This document shows positions 47,376-60,609 of a stretch of 64,000 bases of DNA, piece after piece. The stretch lies in assembly GCA_037976565.1 (NCBI GenBank), contig CP137686.1:26869828-26933827 (forward strand). The letters are read 5' to 3'. The position numbers were made by a program, and so were the translations under genes. Below the pieces are notes generated by a model. That model was not told where the DNA came from, made no database searches, and was given only the letters and a program-made list of their open reading frames with translations. Source of the stretch: Mesocentrotus franciscanus. Its lineage: Eukaryota > Echinodermata > Echinoidea > Camarodonta > Strongylocentrotidae. Position 1 is the stretch's first letter. Every line of letters starts with the position of its first letter.

Positions 47376-47759
47376 CAGTCCCGTTAAATATTCATTTATC
47401 CAACCCCCTCATCAGAAATGAAGAGGTAGTGAGGTCTATTCATCCATTATTGATTCTTCTTGTCAGTCGGTCCAACGATGTTTGAGCTGAATCACGGATA
47501 AAAAGAAGGGGTTGGAATACCTGAGCGAAGAAATGTCAATTGGTAGAAGGTATTACTGTCAGTGGGCTTCATTAAGCATTGTTTGGCCTCGCATAATAAG
47601 CAAGGTGTGTGTACCTTTGAATAAGGCTGGCGGTCTCCACTCTTGTCATTTAAATGTATGTCGGGCTGGAGGCTAATGACTGAGGCATGTGTGTGTTTTT
47701 TTTTATCTGGGTCATTCCTCCCACCCAGTCCCAGGTAATTTGGAGAGAATGTGCCTCCA

Positions 47760-50120
47760 CACTTTATGGGAACATTACTGTTCAAACACTGTTCATAATG
47801 TACATACATGTACATGTAGCTTATTGTATGGATTATTAATAGCTTCTATAGTGGGAAAATGTGGACCCACATGGCCACATCACATTCATGTACCGTATTT
47901 ACATTACATACACTGCAGGGCTACATATCTACATTGTAGGTGTTCAAAGAAAGATGGTTGTACATGTAAGCCTACATGTAGATGATAAGGAATGGTCAAT
48001 GATGTCGGTTACAATATGTAGGGTACATGTACAGTGTACATCATATCCTTAAATGCTACTTCATTTTGTTGTTCCTCCTCAGGTAATCCCGTGTCCTGTA
48101 GAATATTAATGGCGAAATGCAGTGTGTGCCGTTTTTGTGCTGAAATGGTGTAGAACAATTATTATTTTATGTACCAGAGTCCTATGGGAAGGAAAAACAT
48201 TTAATATCAATTGATAATTCATTGGATTAACTTTTACATGTACAGTATGTCCACACAAAAAAAAACTGTCCAAAAGTTTTCTTTAAACTGCATATTTCAT
48301 TGCACAGGACACACACCTTGACACAGTAATCCTACAGGTACATGTATATCAATAAACTGTCAAGTTTAACCCTGTGTATACATTGTATTTGGTGCAATTA
48401 ACAATCTGTGCCCATAAACCATGTCACATGATACACAATGTAGGCCTATTGTTTTACTTTAAGAACCTGTGTCAATATACATTGTACTTGTACTTGTACC
48501 ATGTACAGTAGTTACATTTTGTAGCTAGGCCTACACATGTATACAATGTATGTTAAGGGCCTACAGTGTACATTTTAATACTGAAAGTGGTGTGTGAAAA
48601 GCCGTGAAGCAGTAATGCACATACTGTATGCATTCCTTACTTTAATAGTAGAGCTACTACCGTGTGTTAAATATGCTCCTAATTACTGTCATTTTTTAGA
48701 AGTGAAAAGTGAATTACATGTACGCCTATGACAACGATTTATCCTTGCTTTATATGCCTACTGTTAAAAATAAGAGGCCTTCATGTGATGATCTCATGTA
48801 CTGTATACTGTACATGTACATGTACATACACATGTATGGCCTGTACAGTACCTGACTACCGTACTTGATTTTATAATCTACAAGAATTGTTAGATCCCAG
48901 TCTAGAAGATATAATGTGTAAGTATTTACAATTACATGTGTACAGTACATTTAGCATACCATTACTTACAGTACAGTACATTAGATTTTAAGCAGAACAA
49001 ACTACAAATTTGTTTAGAGTTTTTATCTAGATTGGAGGGAGTTATTCTCATTTTATTCCTACAGTACGCATACTGTCCATGTACATTTTGCATGCATTCT
49101 TGATGTGAATTCAATGTTTGGTTTTGCATACTACAGCTGCCTATCTCATGAGTAGTTCTACAGCTTCCCAAGGCTGTGTATTTAAAAAAAAGAGAAAAAA
49201 AAAAGAAAAGCAAAGAAAATCACCACTGCGTGTTCTTTCATCGACCCTCTAACATTGATTTAAATCACATAAGAAACTCATCCCCTCTGTTGTGGTTATT
49301 CCGCATGAACAAGTTTGCCCGAAGGCAATCTCAACTCATTCGGTCCGAATAAGTTCCTTTCATGCAATGGAGCAAGCTAGTGTCTTGTAGAAACTAGAAA
49401 GTGCAGTCGTATTCTTAGAAGATGGCCACTTCAACTTCTTTTATCATTCATTATAATTTATGGTCTTTAATAGCAAACTGTAGCAAATCTTGTGGCTGGA
49501 CAGAATGAGTGCCAAGTTAAGGTGTGTACAGTACTACAGTATGTCCAAGTTTTCATTGAATAGTGTATTGACTTTGCTCAAGATTGACAGAAATACATGT
49601 AGGCCTATACAATGTACAGTATGTACAGACTACTGTTCTCTTCTCGGTATATTCCTGCAAAGAGAAAAAGAAAGAAGATTGCCCCATACATGTATATGTA
49701 CACGTAGGACGTGAAGTTTGTAAATATCTGTAAAGTAGATGAAGGGCCTACAATGCCCATGTACATTATGTACTGTACAGTGTATTACAGTCCTAAAATC
49801 TTTTTATTAAGAACATGAAACATTCATATATAAGCCTGATATAAAGATTAATCGCAACTTATTTGCGATTGCTATCAATTGCAACTACAGTATGTACACA
49901 CTGTAAGATATAGGGGACTGCAAACTTTTGATCAGAGGACTTGCGATTGATTCGGATCAATCGCAACTCTTTATAAGACGGGGCCCAAATCCATGTACGT
50001 GTATATCTGCAAAGTGAGGACAGCTTTAGTGACTTACTCACCCAGAGAATAAATCCCACAAAAAGAAAGATAATATTTCTTCTTTCTTCCCCACCCCGAC
50101 CCTCTTCAGATCTAAATATA
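47760..50120. other. Putative intron DNA dense in ACATGTA/TGTACA words
   Basis: Words such as TACATGTACATGTA, ACAGTACAGTACA and AGGCCTACA occur every few tens of bases, giving many weak self-complementary sequences. No exon was recognised. A poly-A/GAAAAG patch lies at 49180-49220. Confidence 0.6.
49847..49977. mobile_element. Short palindromic repeat (AATCGCAA motif)
   Basis: ATAAAGATTAATCGCAACTT is mirrored by CAATCGCAACTCTTTATA-type sequence. Four AATCGCAA/TTGCGATT words lie between and are partly palindromic. Likely a MITE; ends uncertain. Confidence 0.6.
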
Positions 50121-51233
50121 GAAAGAAATCAGTTAATGAGCTCTCAGCTTTGGTCATTTATTCCGCTCCAGTAGAAACATTGTATGTTTCGGTTGGGATC
50201 ACTCATGTGTCTACCCCCCTTGAATTCAAGCTGCAAAGGCCAATTTGGATTCCATACAGGTCTACAATGCACACGATGGAATCAGAGTCCTGGCTGCTTG
50301 CATGTTGCATGCTACTTAAATCTCGAAATTGAATTTTTACACTTAAAAAATCCCTGCATCTGTGTATGGCAGTACTTTGTATTAGACAAGTGTGAGTATC
50401 AGTTGAGTAATTGGCCAGTATACATTGTACCTTGGTGACATCAAACTTGCAATTTGTAAATGACAGCAACTTTCACAGGAAATAGATTTTGTGAAATTGT
50501 AAAAATTCTCTTTGTGTTGAGTTGTGATACGATTATTTCATTGCATCAAACTTTGTAAATACTTTATGGATGCAAAGTTTTAGGTTTCTCAGTATTTGAA
50601 TCCTTGATTGAAGAGAATTTACACACATACATGTACATGTACAAAATATCTGTACATGTATCTTTATTCTCTTTAAACAAAAAAGTGTGAGTTTTAGAAT
50701 TTAGTTGAGTAATCGGCCTGTGTACATGTACATGTGGGTTACATTTCTTACAACCGACAATGTACATACATTCATGTACATGTTGTCATACTACATGTAG
50801 TCCAATGTAAACACCACGGAGATGAAAATACAAGTTTAGGCCTACATTGAATATACATGTATATTGAATTCAAACCGATTGAATCAAATATCATTTGAAA
50901 AAAATTCATCAACAGCACTGGTTTCAGTCTTGTACAATGCAAATACAGGCAAGTGGGAAGAATTAACAAACAAATGATGTACATGTGTATGTGTGAAATG
51001 TTTGATGTTAATCTTCTGGGCATGCACACATGTATGACTCCTGTGGTGCACAGATGCATTGTTATCCCACACTGATTGATGATTTACAGTGAAAAAGATG
51101 ATGGATCACATTTCATGCCATGATCATCACCCCCATCCAAATGGGTGAGAAAGATCGAGGGCAGTGGGTGGTGTAGGATGGACAAGAATTATTTAGTGTT
51201 CATAGTCAGAGCTCAAACATACATGTACATGTA

Positions 51234-51459
51234 CAGTGAAACCTGTCTACAAAGACCACCCAAGGCCAGGGAGACAAGAAGAGTGGTCTTAATAGGCAGG
51301 TGGTCTTTACAACTGTATGTACAGGTTCCTTTAGTATACTGTATGTTTCAATGAGAAACCATTTTCAAGGGAAACAAAAAAATGTGGTATTTGTATACAG
51401 GTGGTCTTTGTATACAGGTGGTCTCTGTATTCAGGTGGTCACTAAAGCAGGTTTGACTG
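51234..51459. mobile_element. 226-bp MITE (CAGTGAAACCTG ends, TA target)
   Basis: Left CAGTGAAACCTG is inverse to right CAGGTTTGACTG, and both abut TA (51232-51233, 51460-51461). The interior has several GGTGGTCTTTGTATACA-type units. Short elements with GTGAAACCTGTCTA..GACCACC ends are widespread in aquatic invertebrates and usually attributed to TA-targeting DNA transposons. Confidence 0.82.
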
Positions 51460-52456
51460 TACATGTAGATTTACAAGTGCCCAGGACAAAAAAGCCCATG
51501 AATTTAAACTTTGATCCCCCAAATGTGGAAATTTTAAACGTTGGCTCATGCACACAGGGACCCCTACAATTATTGCAACACAATGTGTTGCATGTACATG
51601 TTTGCTTTATACAGTACACATCATCTGATCTCATTTCAATTTATTTACTGATGAAAATTAAAATGTGCCATGGCATCACAACGATCACATGGCAGTCAAC
51701 TTGACATGTGACTGTGTAAATACTATGGTATTAGGTGTATCTGTTCATTTTAGTAGGCGCACAGGCATACAATACTCTGAATTTCTTTCTTCATACACAT
51801 ACAATTTAGTCTGTTGCAGATGTTGCTTATCAAATTTAATATGAAAATCATAACCCATTCTATGAATTCTTGTATTCCAGGATATTTTCACATTAATTAA
51901 TCTTAAATGTATGTTTAGGCCGTTCCATTTTCTTTGACTTTTTTCTACTTTTCTCATGCAGTCATGCATAATTACTGTACATGTTTTATAGTGTAGCCTT
52001 TTGAGACAAAATATTATCATTTTCTACCAAAGTATGTAATTCTGGGAATTCTAAGTTTCTTCTACATGTACTGTATATGAATAATTTTCAGATTTTTACA
52101 TTTCACACCCAGTCTCTTCCCCTCTTGTTCATTGACAATTGTTTCATTATAAGTTCCCCTTTCATGCCTTTTTTCCCTTCGGCATACAAGGCCAAGCTAG
52201 AACTTGCCCTAGCCATATCTCTCCATTTCTATACTTTGACCCCCTTGGTTTGTTTGAACAAGACGTTGATTAAACTTGTACTCTGCTCTTCCTCAGGTCA
52301 TGTGACCTGTACATGTAAGTGCTTCAGCTCCTTTTCCCATTCACATAAATCTTACCTCGTTCAAGTTGCTCGCCCACTTAATGGAGCCTGTGTCTTTTTA
52401 AAGGGAGTCTGAAGTTTTATGGTAATGACAAAGAATTGCAAGGTTTGCAACAGACC

Positions 52457-52605
52457 AGGGTCCCATTTCACAAAACTTGTCATCAGTGACAAATGACAGT
52501 TTTTGTTATAAGCTACTGAAATCCTTGCTTCTGATTGGTTATCAGCAGATTTGTCACTGACTTATGTCATTTGTCATTGAAAAAAGGCTTTGTGAAATGC
52601 CCCCT
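52457..52605. mobile_element. About 150-bp palindromic MITE (CATTTCACAAA ends)
   Basis: GGGTCCCATTTCACAAAAC on the left mirrors GTGAAATGCCCCCTT on the right. Inside, TTGTCATCAGTGACAAATGACA mirrors TGTCACTGACTTATGTCATTTG. The outer ends resemble those of the 286-bp MITEs, but the interior differs. Confidence 0.75.
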
Positions 52606-53434
52606 TGCTATGAAATTCTTACTGAATGTGAAAAACTGCAACATACCAATAATATTGGGCAAATAAATTTGATAGAAATGCTAGACTGTATTTGTACATG
52701 CAGATGAGACAGGACAATTTTCAGTAAGAGAAGATAAGAATATTTGGTAAATTGACTTTGATTGAGTCATATCAATTGAAAACATAATGTACATGTATAT
52801 ACTGTACAATACATGTAATCCCATAGGTACAGATAGATGTTGGTGCTTTTCAGAGAACTGGTGGCATAAGTACAGTACACTTAATAAGTAAATGTATATT
52901 TTTAGAAATATCTTTTTTTTTACACCTTTGTAGTTAAAAGTGACCATCCATTATTGCATGATACACAACATTTTCAGAGTGAAGTTATGTCAGTTCGTCT
53001 CAAAATGCAGAACCTTTCATCCAGAGAAATCAAGAAGGTCTTTAATTTTGAATGTCAATTGTAAATCAGTGGGTACACCCAGTGAAGACAGAGTACCAGG
53101 TACATGTACATGTAGGAAGGTTTTTATTAAAGCTCTCAATTCCAGGGGAAGTTTGGGTTCATGTTTAGATAAATGGAAGTGTCTGTATGCATTGCATCAT
53201 GGCCTTTCTATCAACGATTGATCACTTGAAAACGGATGAAAAGCAAAGTGCTTCATGCTTACGTGTTGTTTGCGGATCAGTTTTTTTTTAGAGCGAATTG
53301 CACGTGTAACTGTAGGCTTGCTACAGTACATGTGGTGGGAAAGGTTTCACCCAGGGTTTCTTTCTCCCACAGAAATCAAATTTGACTTGAGTGCTTTTAA
53401 GTTAAGTACAGCTTCAATTTACATGTACGTCTAG

Positions 53435-53724
53435 GGGGGTGTTTCACAAAGACTAAGATCGACTTTAAGTTGGACTTAAGTATGGCGGGCCATTCCTGCC
53501 ATTGGTTGCTATCACCATTGGTCTCTAAATTATAATCTTTAGATAATATTTTTTCCTTCAGTAATGAACTATCAAAAAATGTAAACTCTGTAGATTTGAG
53601 ACCACAATTTGTACGTCCCTTGAAAGACAAATGCCAGTAAATGGTAAGAGCAAACAGTGGCATGAACGGCCTGTTATACTTAAGTCCAACTTAAAGTCGA
53701 TCTTAGTCTTTGTGAAACACCCCC
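53435..53724. mobile_element. 290-bp MITE, GTTTCACAAAGACTAAGATC family (member 2)
   Basis: The ends GGGGGTGTTTCACAAAGACT and its exact complement, AGTCTTTGTGAAACACCCCC, are flanked by TAG on both sides (53432-53434, 53725-53727). It shares GATAATATTTTTTCCTTCA and GTACGTCCCTTG with 47090-47375, confirming one family with a YAG 3-bp target preference in this window. Confidence 0.88.
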
Positions 53725-53729
53725 TAGGT

Positions 53730-54940
53730 CTGCTGTTACAGTATACAGTCTAGGCTTGTAATTTAATAAAAGTATCAGATTTGACAATAGTGATGTTGGC
53801 CTATAATGGTACAGTTAACAACTACCGGTACATTGTAAATTATCCATAATTTCATACCATTACGTTTTGTAATTTCTTTTAAGTATGTGAAAAATTGTCC
53901 TAATTATCCTATGATCAACACAATAAAACTAAGCAAACTAAATAATTCATACTTTATTCTGTATATATATACATGTACCAGTAACATGTTCACAAATCAA
54001 CTACCAACATGTGCATTGCAATGTGATAATCTACATCTAACTGTAAAAAAGTAAACGTCATTCATTCAAAAGGGTGATATTGAAAGCATTCCACATTGAA
54101 TTTTCTCCTCAGTTTCACAACCTTGCTTCCTTTTCATCCCTAATCCAACATTAACTTTTCTTTTTCATTGATGCATCATTTCTTCAAATTCTCAAAAATT
54201 TGTTTCATTTTTCCTTATTTTGTGACCCTGTGTGTGTTCCTTGGGGTAGGGAAGTGAGCAGGAGAAAAGCCTCCACACCGTTTGACCTTCACTTTGTATG
54301 CCAATGTTTGAAGAGAAAGCATTCAAACCAAAAGGTCCTTTATGCATAGTTGCTGGGCCATACCTGTTGAGGTTTTCGTTTCCTGTGACGAGTCACGAGT
54401 TACCAATTATTTCATGTGTAGGTTTGTGTATGTATGCATTTAGGGCAGACACTGTATGTCACTTTGAGAAAAAAGGGACTTTTTGTTTGCAGGAGCTCTT
54501 TTTTGGTTTGCTCTAATATAAGAGAGATTTCATTGCCCTGATTTTTATGTATTGTTTTTATTTTTCTTCTGCTCATTTTCTGTCAACCAGAGTTCTTTGT
54601 AAGCTTTCCAGAGTTGAATCACTCTTTACTCCTGGTTATTTTTCACTGGTTTATGAATGTACCCGTACATGTAGGTGACCATATGTATATAAATTTGTAG
54701 GCTCAAATTATGCATACACCTGTACATGTATTTAGTACATTGTACACTGTACATACTCATGAATGTATGTACATGTAGGCCTTACTGCAAAACAAGAAAC
54801 AATTTTGATAGTGGTCCAGTTTCACAAAAGTTTTCATGCAGTGAAATTATTGAAACAAAATATATTCATTCCTTTGGGGAAATTTGTGCAAGGTTCTTCT
54901 AGCAAAATTTCCTTTATACTGCAGTAGACTGACATGTTCA
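53730..54940. other. Putative intron DNA, nothing recognised
   Basis: AT-rich, with acatgta words near 53975 and 54660-54780. No exon or hairpin element stood out. Confidence 0.5.
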
Positions 54941-54961
54941 AGATTAATACTGGGTACCGGT

Positions 54962-55435
54962 ACTGCATCAAGTAACCAAAACTGAAGAGAGTGGAGAAGT
55001 TCTCTAAAACCATTTTCTATTAAATTTGTGAAAATTTCTTGCTGCCAAAGTTTGAAGTTTTACATTTTAGTAAACTGTCAATATTTTATTATGAACAAGA
55101 ACAAAACTGGTTGTTAACAACTCGCAATTTTTTTTTTTTTTTCCTGTCAATGCATGCGACCCACTGTGTCAAGTAACCAAAGCTGAAGGGGCAAGGGAGA
55201 AGTACGCTTTACCCATTTTTTAAACTTGTGAAATTTTCTTGCAACAAAAGTTTTACACTTTTTATTAAACAGTCGATGATTCATTTCTGAACAAGAATAA
55301 TAGTGTTTATTAATATTTCTTGAAATTGTCTGGTTTATGGTAATGCAGTATACTGTTAAAAGCATGCAAGTTTCTGTGTCAAGTAACCAAAACTGAAGGA
55401 GCCAGGGAGAAGTCAGCTTTACCCATTTTTTTCCC
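54962..55435. repeat. Tandem repeat, about 205-bp unit, 2.3 copies
   Basis: The phrase TCAAGTAACCAAARCTGAAG opens each unit (about 54970, 55169 and 55379). It is followed by GGGAGAAGT..CTTTACCCATTTTT, an AAATTTTCTTGC..AAAGTTTTACA block and GAACAAGAA. The third unit is partial. Confidence 0.85.
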
Positions 55436-55529
55436 TACTGCAGAGGTTTGGCTGTAATACCTGATTTCTATACAAGTTGTGACCCAGGTGGATAGGCTTT
55501 TGTTCCTATGTCATGCCTGAGGCAATGCC

Positions 55530-56200
55530 GATGAATAGCGCTGTTCTTGGGACTCTATGCATTGGAGAGCTGCTTCGCTCGCATAAGAATAGCTCAATGG
55601 GACTAGCCTTGTGTCCAGACCCTCCCATGTTGCTTGTATTTCTTTTTTGTATATAATAGATAGCGTTGTTTTGGGAATCAGTGCATTGGAGAGCTGCTTC
55701 GTTCACATAAGAGTGGCTCCATGGGTCTAGCCTCGTGTCCAGACCTTTTAAAATTTGGGAGGGCTGCGCTCACTTAAGAATGGCCCAATGGGACTAGACT
55801 CATGTCCAGACTCTTCCTTAGTAAAATGTATATATTTATTCTTTTTATACATAAAGTTAATTACTCTGTTCTTGGTTCTCTATGCAATAGAAAAACTGCT
55901 TTGCTCACATTATAATGGTGATTGGGAATAGCCATGTGTCCAGACCTTCCCATATTTTCCTGATTACAGAATAGCGCTGTTTTTTGTGCTTTGGAGTGCT
56001 GCTGCACTCACATACATGTACCTACGTATATATATTATGTACATGTATAAGAATGGCTGAATGGGACTAGCCTTGTGTCTATACTCCCATTTTATTTTTT
56101 AGATGTTTGATGTTATGCCAGTGAAAAGAACTGTGCATTTGTGAGCTTCACTGACACAAGAATGACTTATAGTACATGTAGTAGGACTAGGCTTTTTCCC
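55530..56200. repeat. Tandem repeat, about 90-150-bp unit, about six copies
   Basis: Units contain GAATAGCGCTGTT, TTGGAGAGCTGCTTCGCTC, AAGAATGGCTCAATGGGACTAG and CTTGTGTCCAGAC in the same order. Unit length varies through AT-rich spacers, and divergence grows toward the right. The tandem repeat at 54962-55435 ends about 95 bp upstream but shares no sequence. Confidence 0.88.
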
Positions 56201-56219
56201 CCTGATGACTCTGTAGCTT

Positions 56220-59200
56220 TGAAATATACATTTATATTGTACATGTACTGTATATGAATGGGCAGACGGATTGTACAGTATATCTTATATGCCTATGTGG
56301 ATTCATTGTTACTGTTCACAAATTTGCTAATTCATCCAATCTCTCTCCATCTCTCTTTTATCTATGCACGATCCTAGTTATTTCACTAGACAATAGAATT
56401 TAGAAATACCAAAAATATACTTGCGTTTTGAAATTTCTACATTTTTTTATCCATCCAGGCATTATGGATCACAGCCTTTTGAGCATGAATAAGCAGTGGG
56501 TAGTCTTGCGGAAAAGTTGAAACTATTTTTTTCTTCTTACTGTATTTGCACGTAGCCTTGCGCACTAGTGATGATTCATTGTTGTATATGTTCATGTACA
56601 TTGCCTTTGCGTTGACCATGTATTTATATGACTGTATGAATGGAATGACAAAATGCCTTTATTTTACTGTGATGGTAAAGACTAGAGAAGAAGATGCGTG
56701 CAGGTTAAATTCATGTCAAAACGAAAATAAGATTCCTTATCATGATGCAAAATGCTGGTAGTATATTAATTAGTATACATGTACAGTACCTCTAGCTATA
56801 ATATTGTATTCTTTCAAGGTTGAAATTAGTTTGACTTGAGTTTATTTACAAACAACAACAATGTTTGATAATGGCTGATTTATATACATACATGTACATA
56901 CTGTACTCTTTAAAAGTCATTTATCTTGAAGTACCCTTACAAAAGGGGAAATAATGTGCAAGAACCTGCATGTACATGTATGTTTGGGGGAGGCTTTTTA
57001 TTTTCATCTGAGAGGAGCCCACTTAAAAGTACATTAAGGGGTGACACATTTTTGTGCTTACATTATTACTAAATTTAAATAAAAGATGACCCATACAGTA
57101 CATGTACAGTACTTTGCCACAATCAAGATAGAAGAACCATGCAAGAAAAATACTGGTTATACCTTTATAGTAGGCCTATAATTTGTCTTTTGAATCGGTG
57201 CACTAATTCATGCATCTGACCCAAAATACTTGATTTAATTTGTAATATTGTGTTGGCAAAAGTTGTATTCATTAAAAGTATGCGATAGTGCAAGTTCAGT
57301 TAAAAAATATTTCAATATTTACTTGGGACTCTTTCCTATTGCACTCGAAACGGAGGGGCCTGTGGGACAGTCTTCATGGCTAGGTTTCAAAGTGGATGAA
57401 GTGCAAGTTTTGTTATTTGTCCTGCATAGATTTAGGAGTATTTGGACAAACTAAATAATTTCCACAGGGCCTAGCTGACCCAAAGTATTTGACACTGGCT
57501 TTCTAGTGGTATGAGACCCCTAAGGAAAGAAGTTAAAGAGAAGGTCCACTGGTCATGCAAGTGCAATTCGAAAGAAACAGTGTAAAATTTTCATTGGAAA
57601 TGGTTGATAATGTGACATATATGTAGTACAGTAAACAGAAATAACCAAGGTTTTGGCAGTTTTGGGGCATTAAAAGTAGTTCTATATTATTATTACTACA
57701 TGAAAAAATTCAAAATGATTACGAAAATTCTCTTAATAAAATACTTAGTCACAACCAGTGAAAAGTGGCAACACGGATATAGATATACAAAATGTGGTCC
57801 AAAGTTATTCATTATTTCCAGTCATTTTTTTCAATTATGAGGTCAATCTAAGAGTAATCCTTTCTATACTGTGAAATGAAATCCTCCATATTTGAGAAAG
57901 CTTGCAGATTACTTTTCACCATTACCAGAACTCACTCGTCTCTTTAAAGGGTTGGACCTTAAAAAACTTTTAAGTAGGGATGGGTTTAGTTAGAGGAGAC
58001 AGAAGGTCGTCCCATTACCGACTGTCTGTCAACATACTCAGCTGAAGCAACATTGCCTGCATCAATCTTCCCCATTAGCTGCTTCTGATAAACCCTCATA
58101 CCCTGTTTACATCCAACTTAGTATATCACTCAACACCATGGCCGGTTTTCATAGAAGCATACTATTAATACTAACGTTTAGTCTAGGGCTAAAGTTTTGA
58201 AACCTGACTAAATGGGAAGACTTGGTCCATTTAATTATGGAGTGCTACTGTAAGTGTCAATCTCCTGGTCACTGAAAAAATTACCAAAATAACTTTAAGA
58301 GAACAACAGAAGAACCACCTCATAATGAAAATACATCATCATCATCATAAATTCCCAACTCAACCATAAATGAATGCTCTTATATCTTTCGCAGTAATTC
58401 CAAGTAACTTAAATTAAATTGGGCAATGAGTTTTGCTGCGTGCACTGTTTGTACATGTACTGTACATGTACAGTTTTTGTACACACATTAATTGTTATAC
58501 CAACTTAGTCTGGTGTAAGCAAACTGTGATGTAATACACATGGCAAATTGCTAGTGTATGTCTTTAACTTGTGTCGTGTGTGGTCACAATAAACTTAGTT
58601 CTCACTCCAAAACCTTTCAAGTCAGATGTAGAATCATTTGGGAGCGTTTCTGGGGCTGTTCAGATAAGAAAAGATTCCAGTTAATTATATTTGGTATTCC
58701 ACATATGCTTGTACAAAAACAAACAACATTTGTGTGTATTGGATAATCGCTCTGTAGCAATGTCCTCCAGGGAAAATTGGAGAAAAGTCTGTCAGCACAC
58801 GCATGCACACCTTGAGAGCTAGATTGGCATTACTGCAGTTTGTGAAAATAGAGTATTGCTGTGTACATTAACAGTACATGTACATGTACATGTAGGCTGC
58901 TTCTATTCAATTTGTATACGCTTCCAATGATGGAATTCAAAAAGCATTAATTACACCTGTATGTACAGTACCTGTATGTACATGTATGGACATGTATGGA
59001 CAGAGACCTTGAATTTGTCATGATAGTAAAATTGTATTCTTCTTTTAAGAATTAAATTGTATAATTACTGCATTGATAAGAGTAAGTGCAGGTGAATACC
59101 GGTATGTCTTTAAGCATTAGTAAAAGTTGTGATCTTATCGTCTTTAAATTTTGTTTCAACCATTCGGTGCAAGATAGAAAAGAACATTTGTAACTATGCT

Positions 59201-60050
59201 GTTAAAGTACGTGTACCAGTTTACAGTGCTAAAATTGTGATAAGTGTTTGAAAATATTGACCCATTTTCAGTCTGTCCCAAAGTACTTGCAATAATAGCA
59301 AACTTAAGGCGATTGTCTGCTCTTAATAAAACGAAATAGAATCCTCCATTTTTCAGGTGTCAAGGAGTTTAAATAAATCAGGATTAAAATTCTTGAAAAA
59401 GATGAAGAATTGCAGGGCTGATAAGAGAGATATTTGGCTAGTCCTTGAACCACAAATCCATGATTTATTAGAGCTTTCTGTAAGAGCATTCTCTACTTAA
59501 AATCAATTCCGCAGATTCCTTTTTATGCCTCTTACTTTTATCTGTCCCTTGGAGCAGTGGGATAATTTATTTAGTTTCCTCACCCCGACCATTGTACACT
59601 CCCACTGGAGCATGGTTGCCAATTGCCAAGCTGCCTGGCACAGGCGTCCGACCATTACCACATTTCATCAGATCGTGGTTCTGATTTATTTACTCTGGGC
59701 CATATTTCTGAAGATAACCTGTACTTTCAGTATCCTGTTGCCCTGATGGGCCTGCCTTGCGCAATGAGCATGCAAGGAGTTACTTGATTCGTGTAACCTC
59801 ATAATGTATTCATTTCAATGGGATGTTCACCATACAGTATCTTTTAGATCAAGCTTCAAGCCATGTCAATCCATTGATACCTTTTACAATATTTAATCAC
59901 AGGCAGCAGGAATACAGATATTATTAGTCATAGTTGTGGCTTTGGGTTATGGGCGAGAATAAAAAGAATGGGTGGGGGGTCAAAACTTGACTCTGTTGGG
60001 AGCTCCAAACTTTTGTTGAGAAACATAATGCAGGGTTAAAAAGGGACTAA
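56220..60050. other. Putative intron DNA, nothing strongly supported
   Basis: Dense ACATGTA/TGTACAGTA words at 56220-56280, 56770-56900, 58450-58480 and 58870-58995. A (CAT)n run lies at about 58336. No coding exon with convincing splice sites was found. Confidence 0.5.
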
Positions 60051-60201
60051 AATGTGGAAAGAGTCAAGAATGAGGCCTGGGGGTTATCCGCGCTGTGTTG
60101 CGTGTATAGGCCCAAGAACAGAACTGAGGAGGAAAACTAAACCGAGGAAAACCCTAGGGGTGAGAGAACCGCAACAATGTGCCGCTATTCTCCTGCTGCA
60201 G

Positions 60202-60238
60202 TTTGATAGATGTCGGGAGAAATGCGCTGAATTAAATG
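60202..60238 (+). CDS. Possible 37-nt micro-exon (CREKC), low confidence
   Basis: An acceptor-like CTATTCTCCTGCTGCAG ends at 60201. The next 37 nt read FDRCREKCAELN plus one base and stop at GCAAGT, a sequence that serves as a GC-AG donor in animals. Phase 0 entry matches the proposed first exon, and a CxxxC pair would suit a Cys-rich secreted protein. However, the exit phase 1 does not fit the frame open at 63954. The surrounding 60060-60290 is richer in G+C than neighbouring DNA, so a conserved regulatory element is an equal alternative. Confidence 0.15.
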
Positions 60239-60514
60239 GCAAGTCCCGTGATGAATGACAAAGCGACGGCCGTGAATACCCATTGTTGCTTTTAATAAGA
60301 AGAGGCAGAAACATCTATTTAAATTGCAGTTTGCTCTTTAATAGAAAAAGGCAGAAAGAAAAAAGAGAGGGCATGAATAAAGGGAAAAAAATCGTCTCCA
60401 CAGTCTTATTGAAAAGGCAACTGTATATCAAGCTCTATGCTTTATTTACTCCCCCAATAATTCACACAATTGACGAGAGTTGGGCAAGTATGAAGTTCAC
60501 AGTCCATTGGTATG

Positions 60515-60600
60515 AGGAGAAAGAAGGAGAGAGAAAGAGAGAAAGAAGAGAAATAATAGAGAAAGAAAGGAAAAGAGACACACAGAGAGAGGGAGAGAAT
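60515..60600. repeat. Purine-rich (GAAAGAGAGA) tract
   Basis: About 85 bp almost entirely of G and A. The overlapping Lys/Glu/Arg and Ser/Phe/Leu frames are artefacts. Confidence 0.8.
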
Positions 60601-60609
60601 AAAATTAGA

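Noticed and set aside
52077..52412. 111-codon frame as an exon
   Set aside because: It is cysteine/serine-rich by chance composition, with no domain, and the frame crosses TACATGTA-type repeat words.
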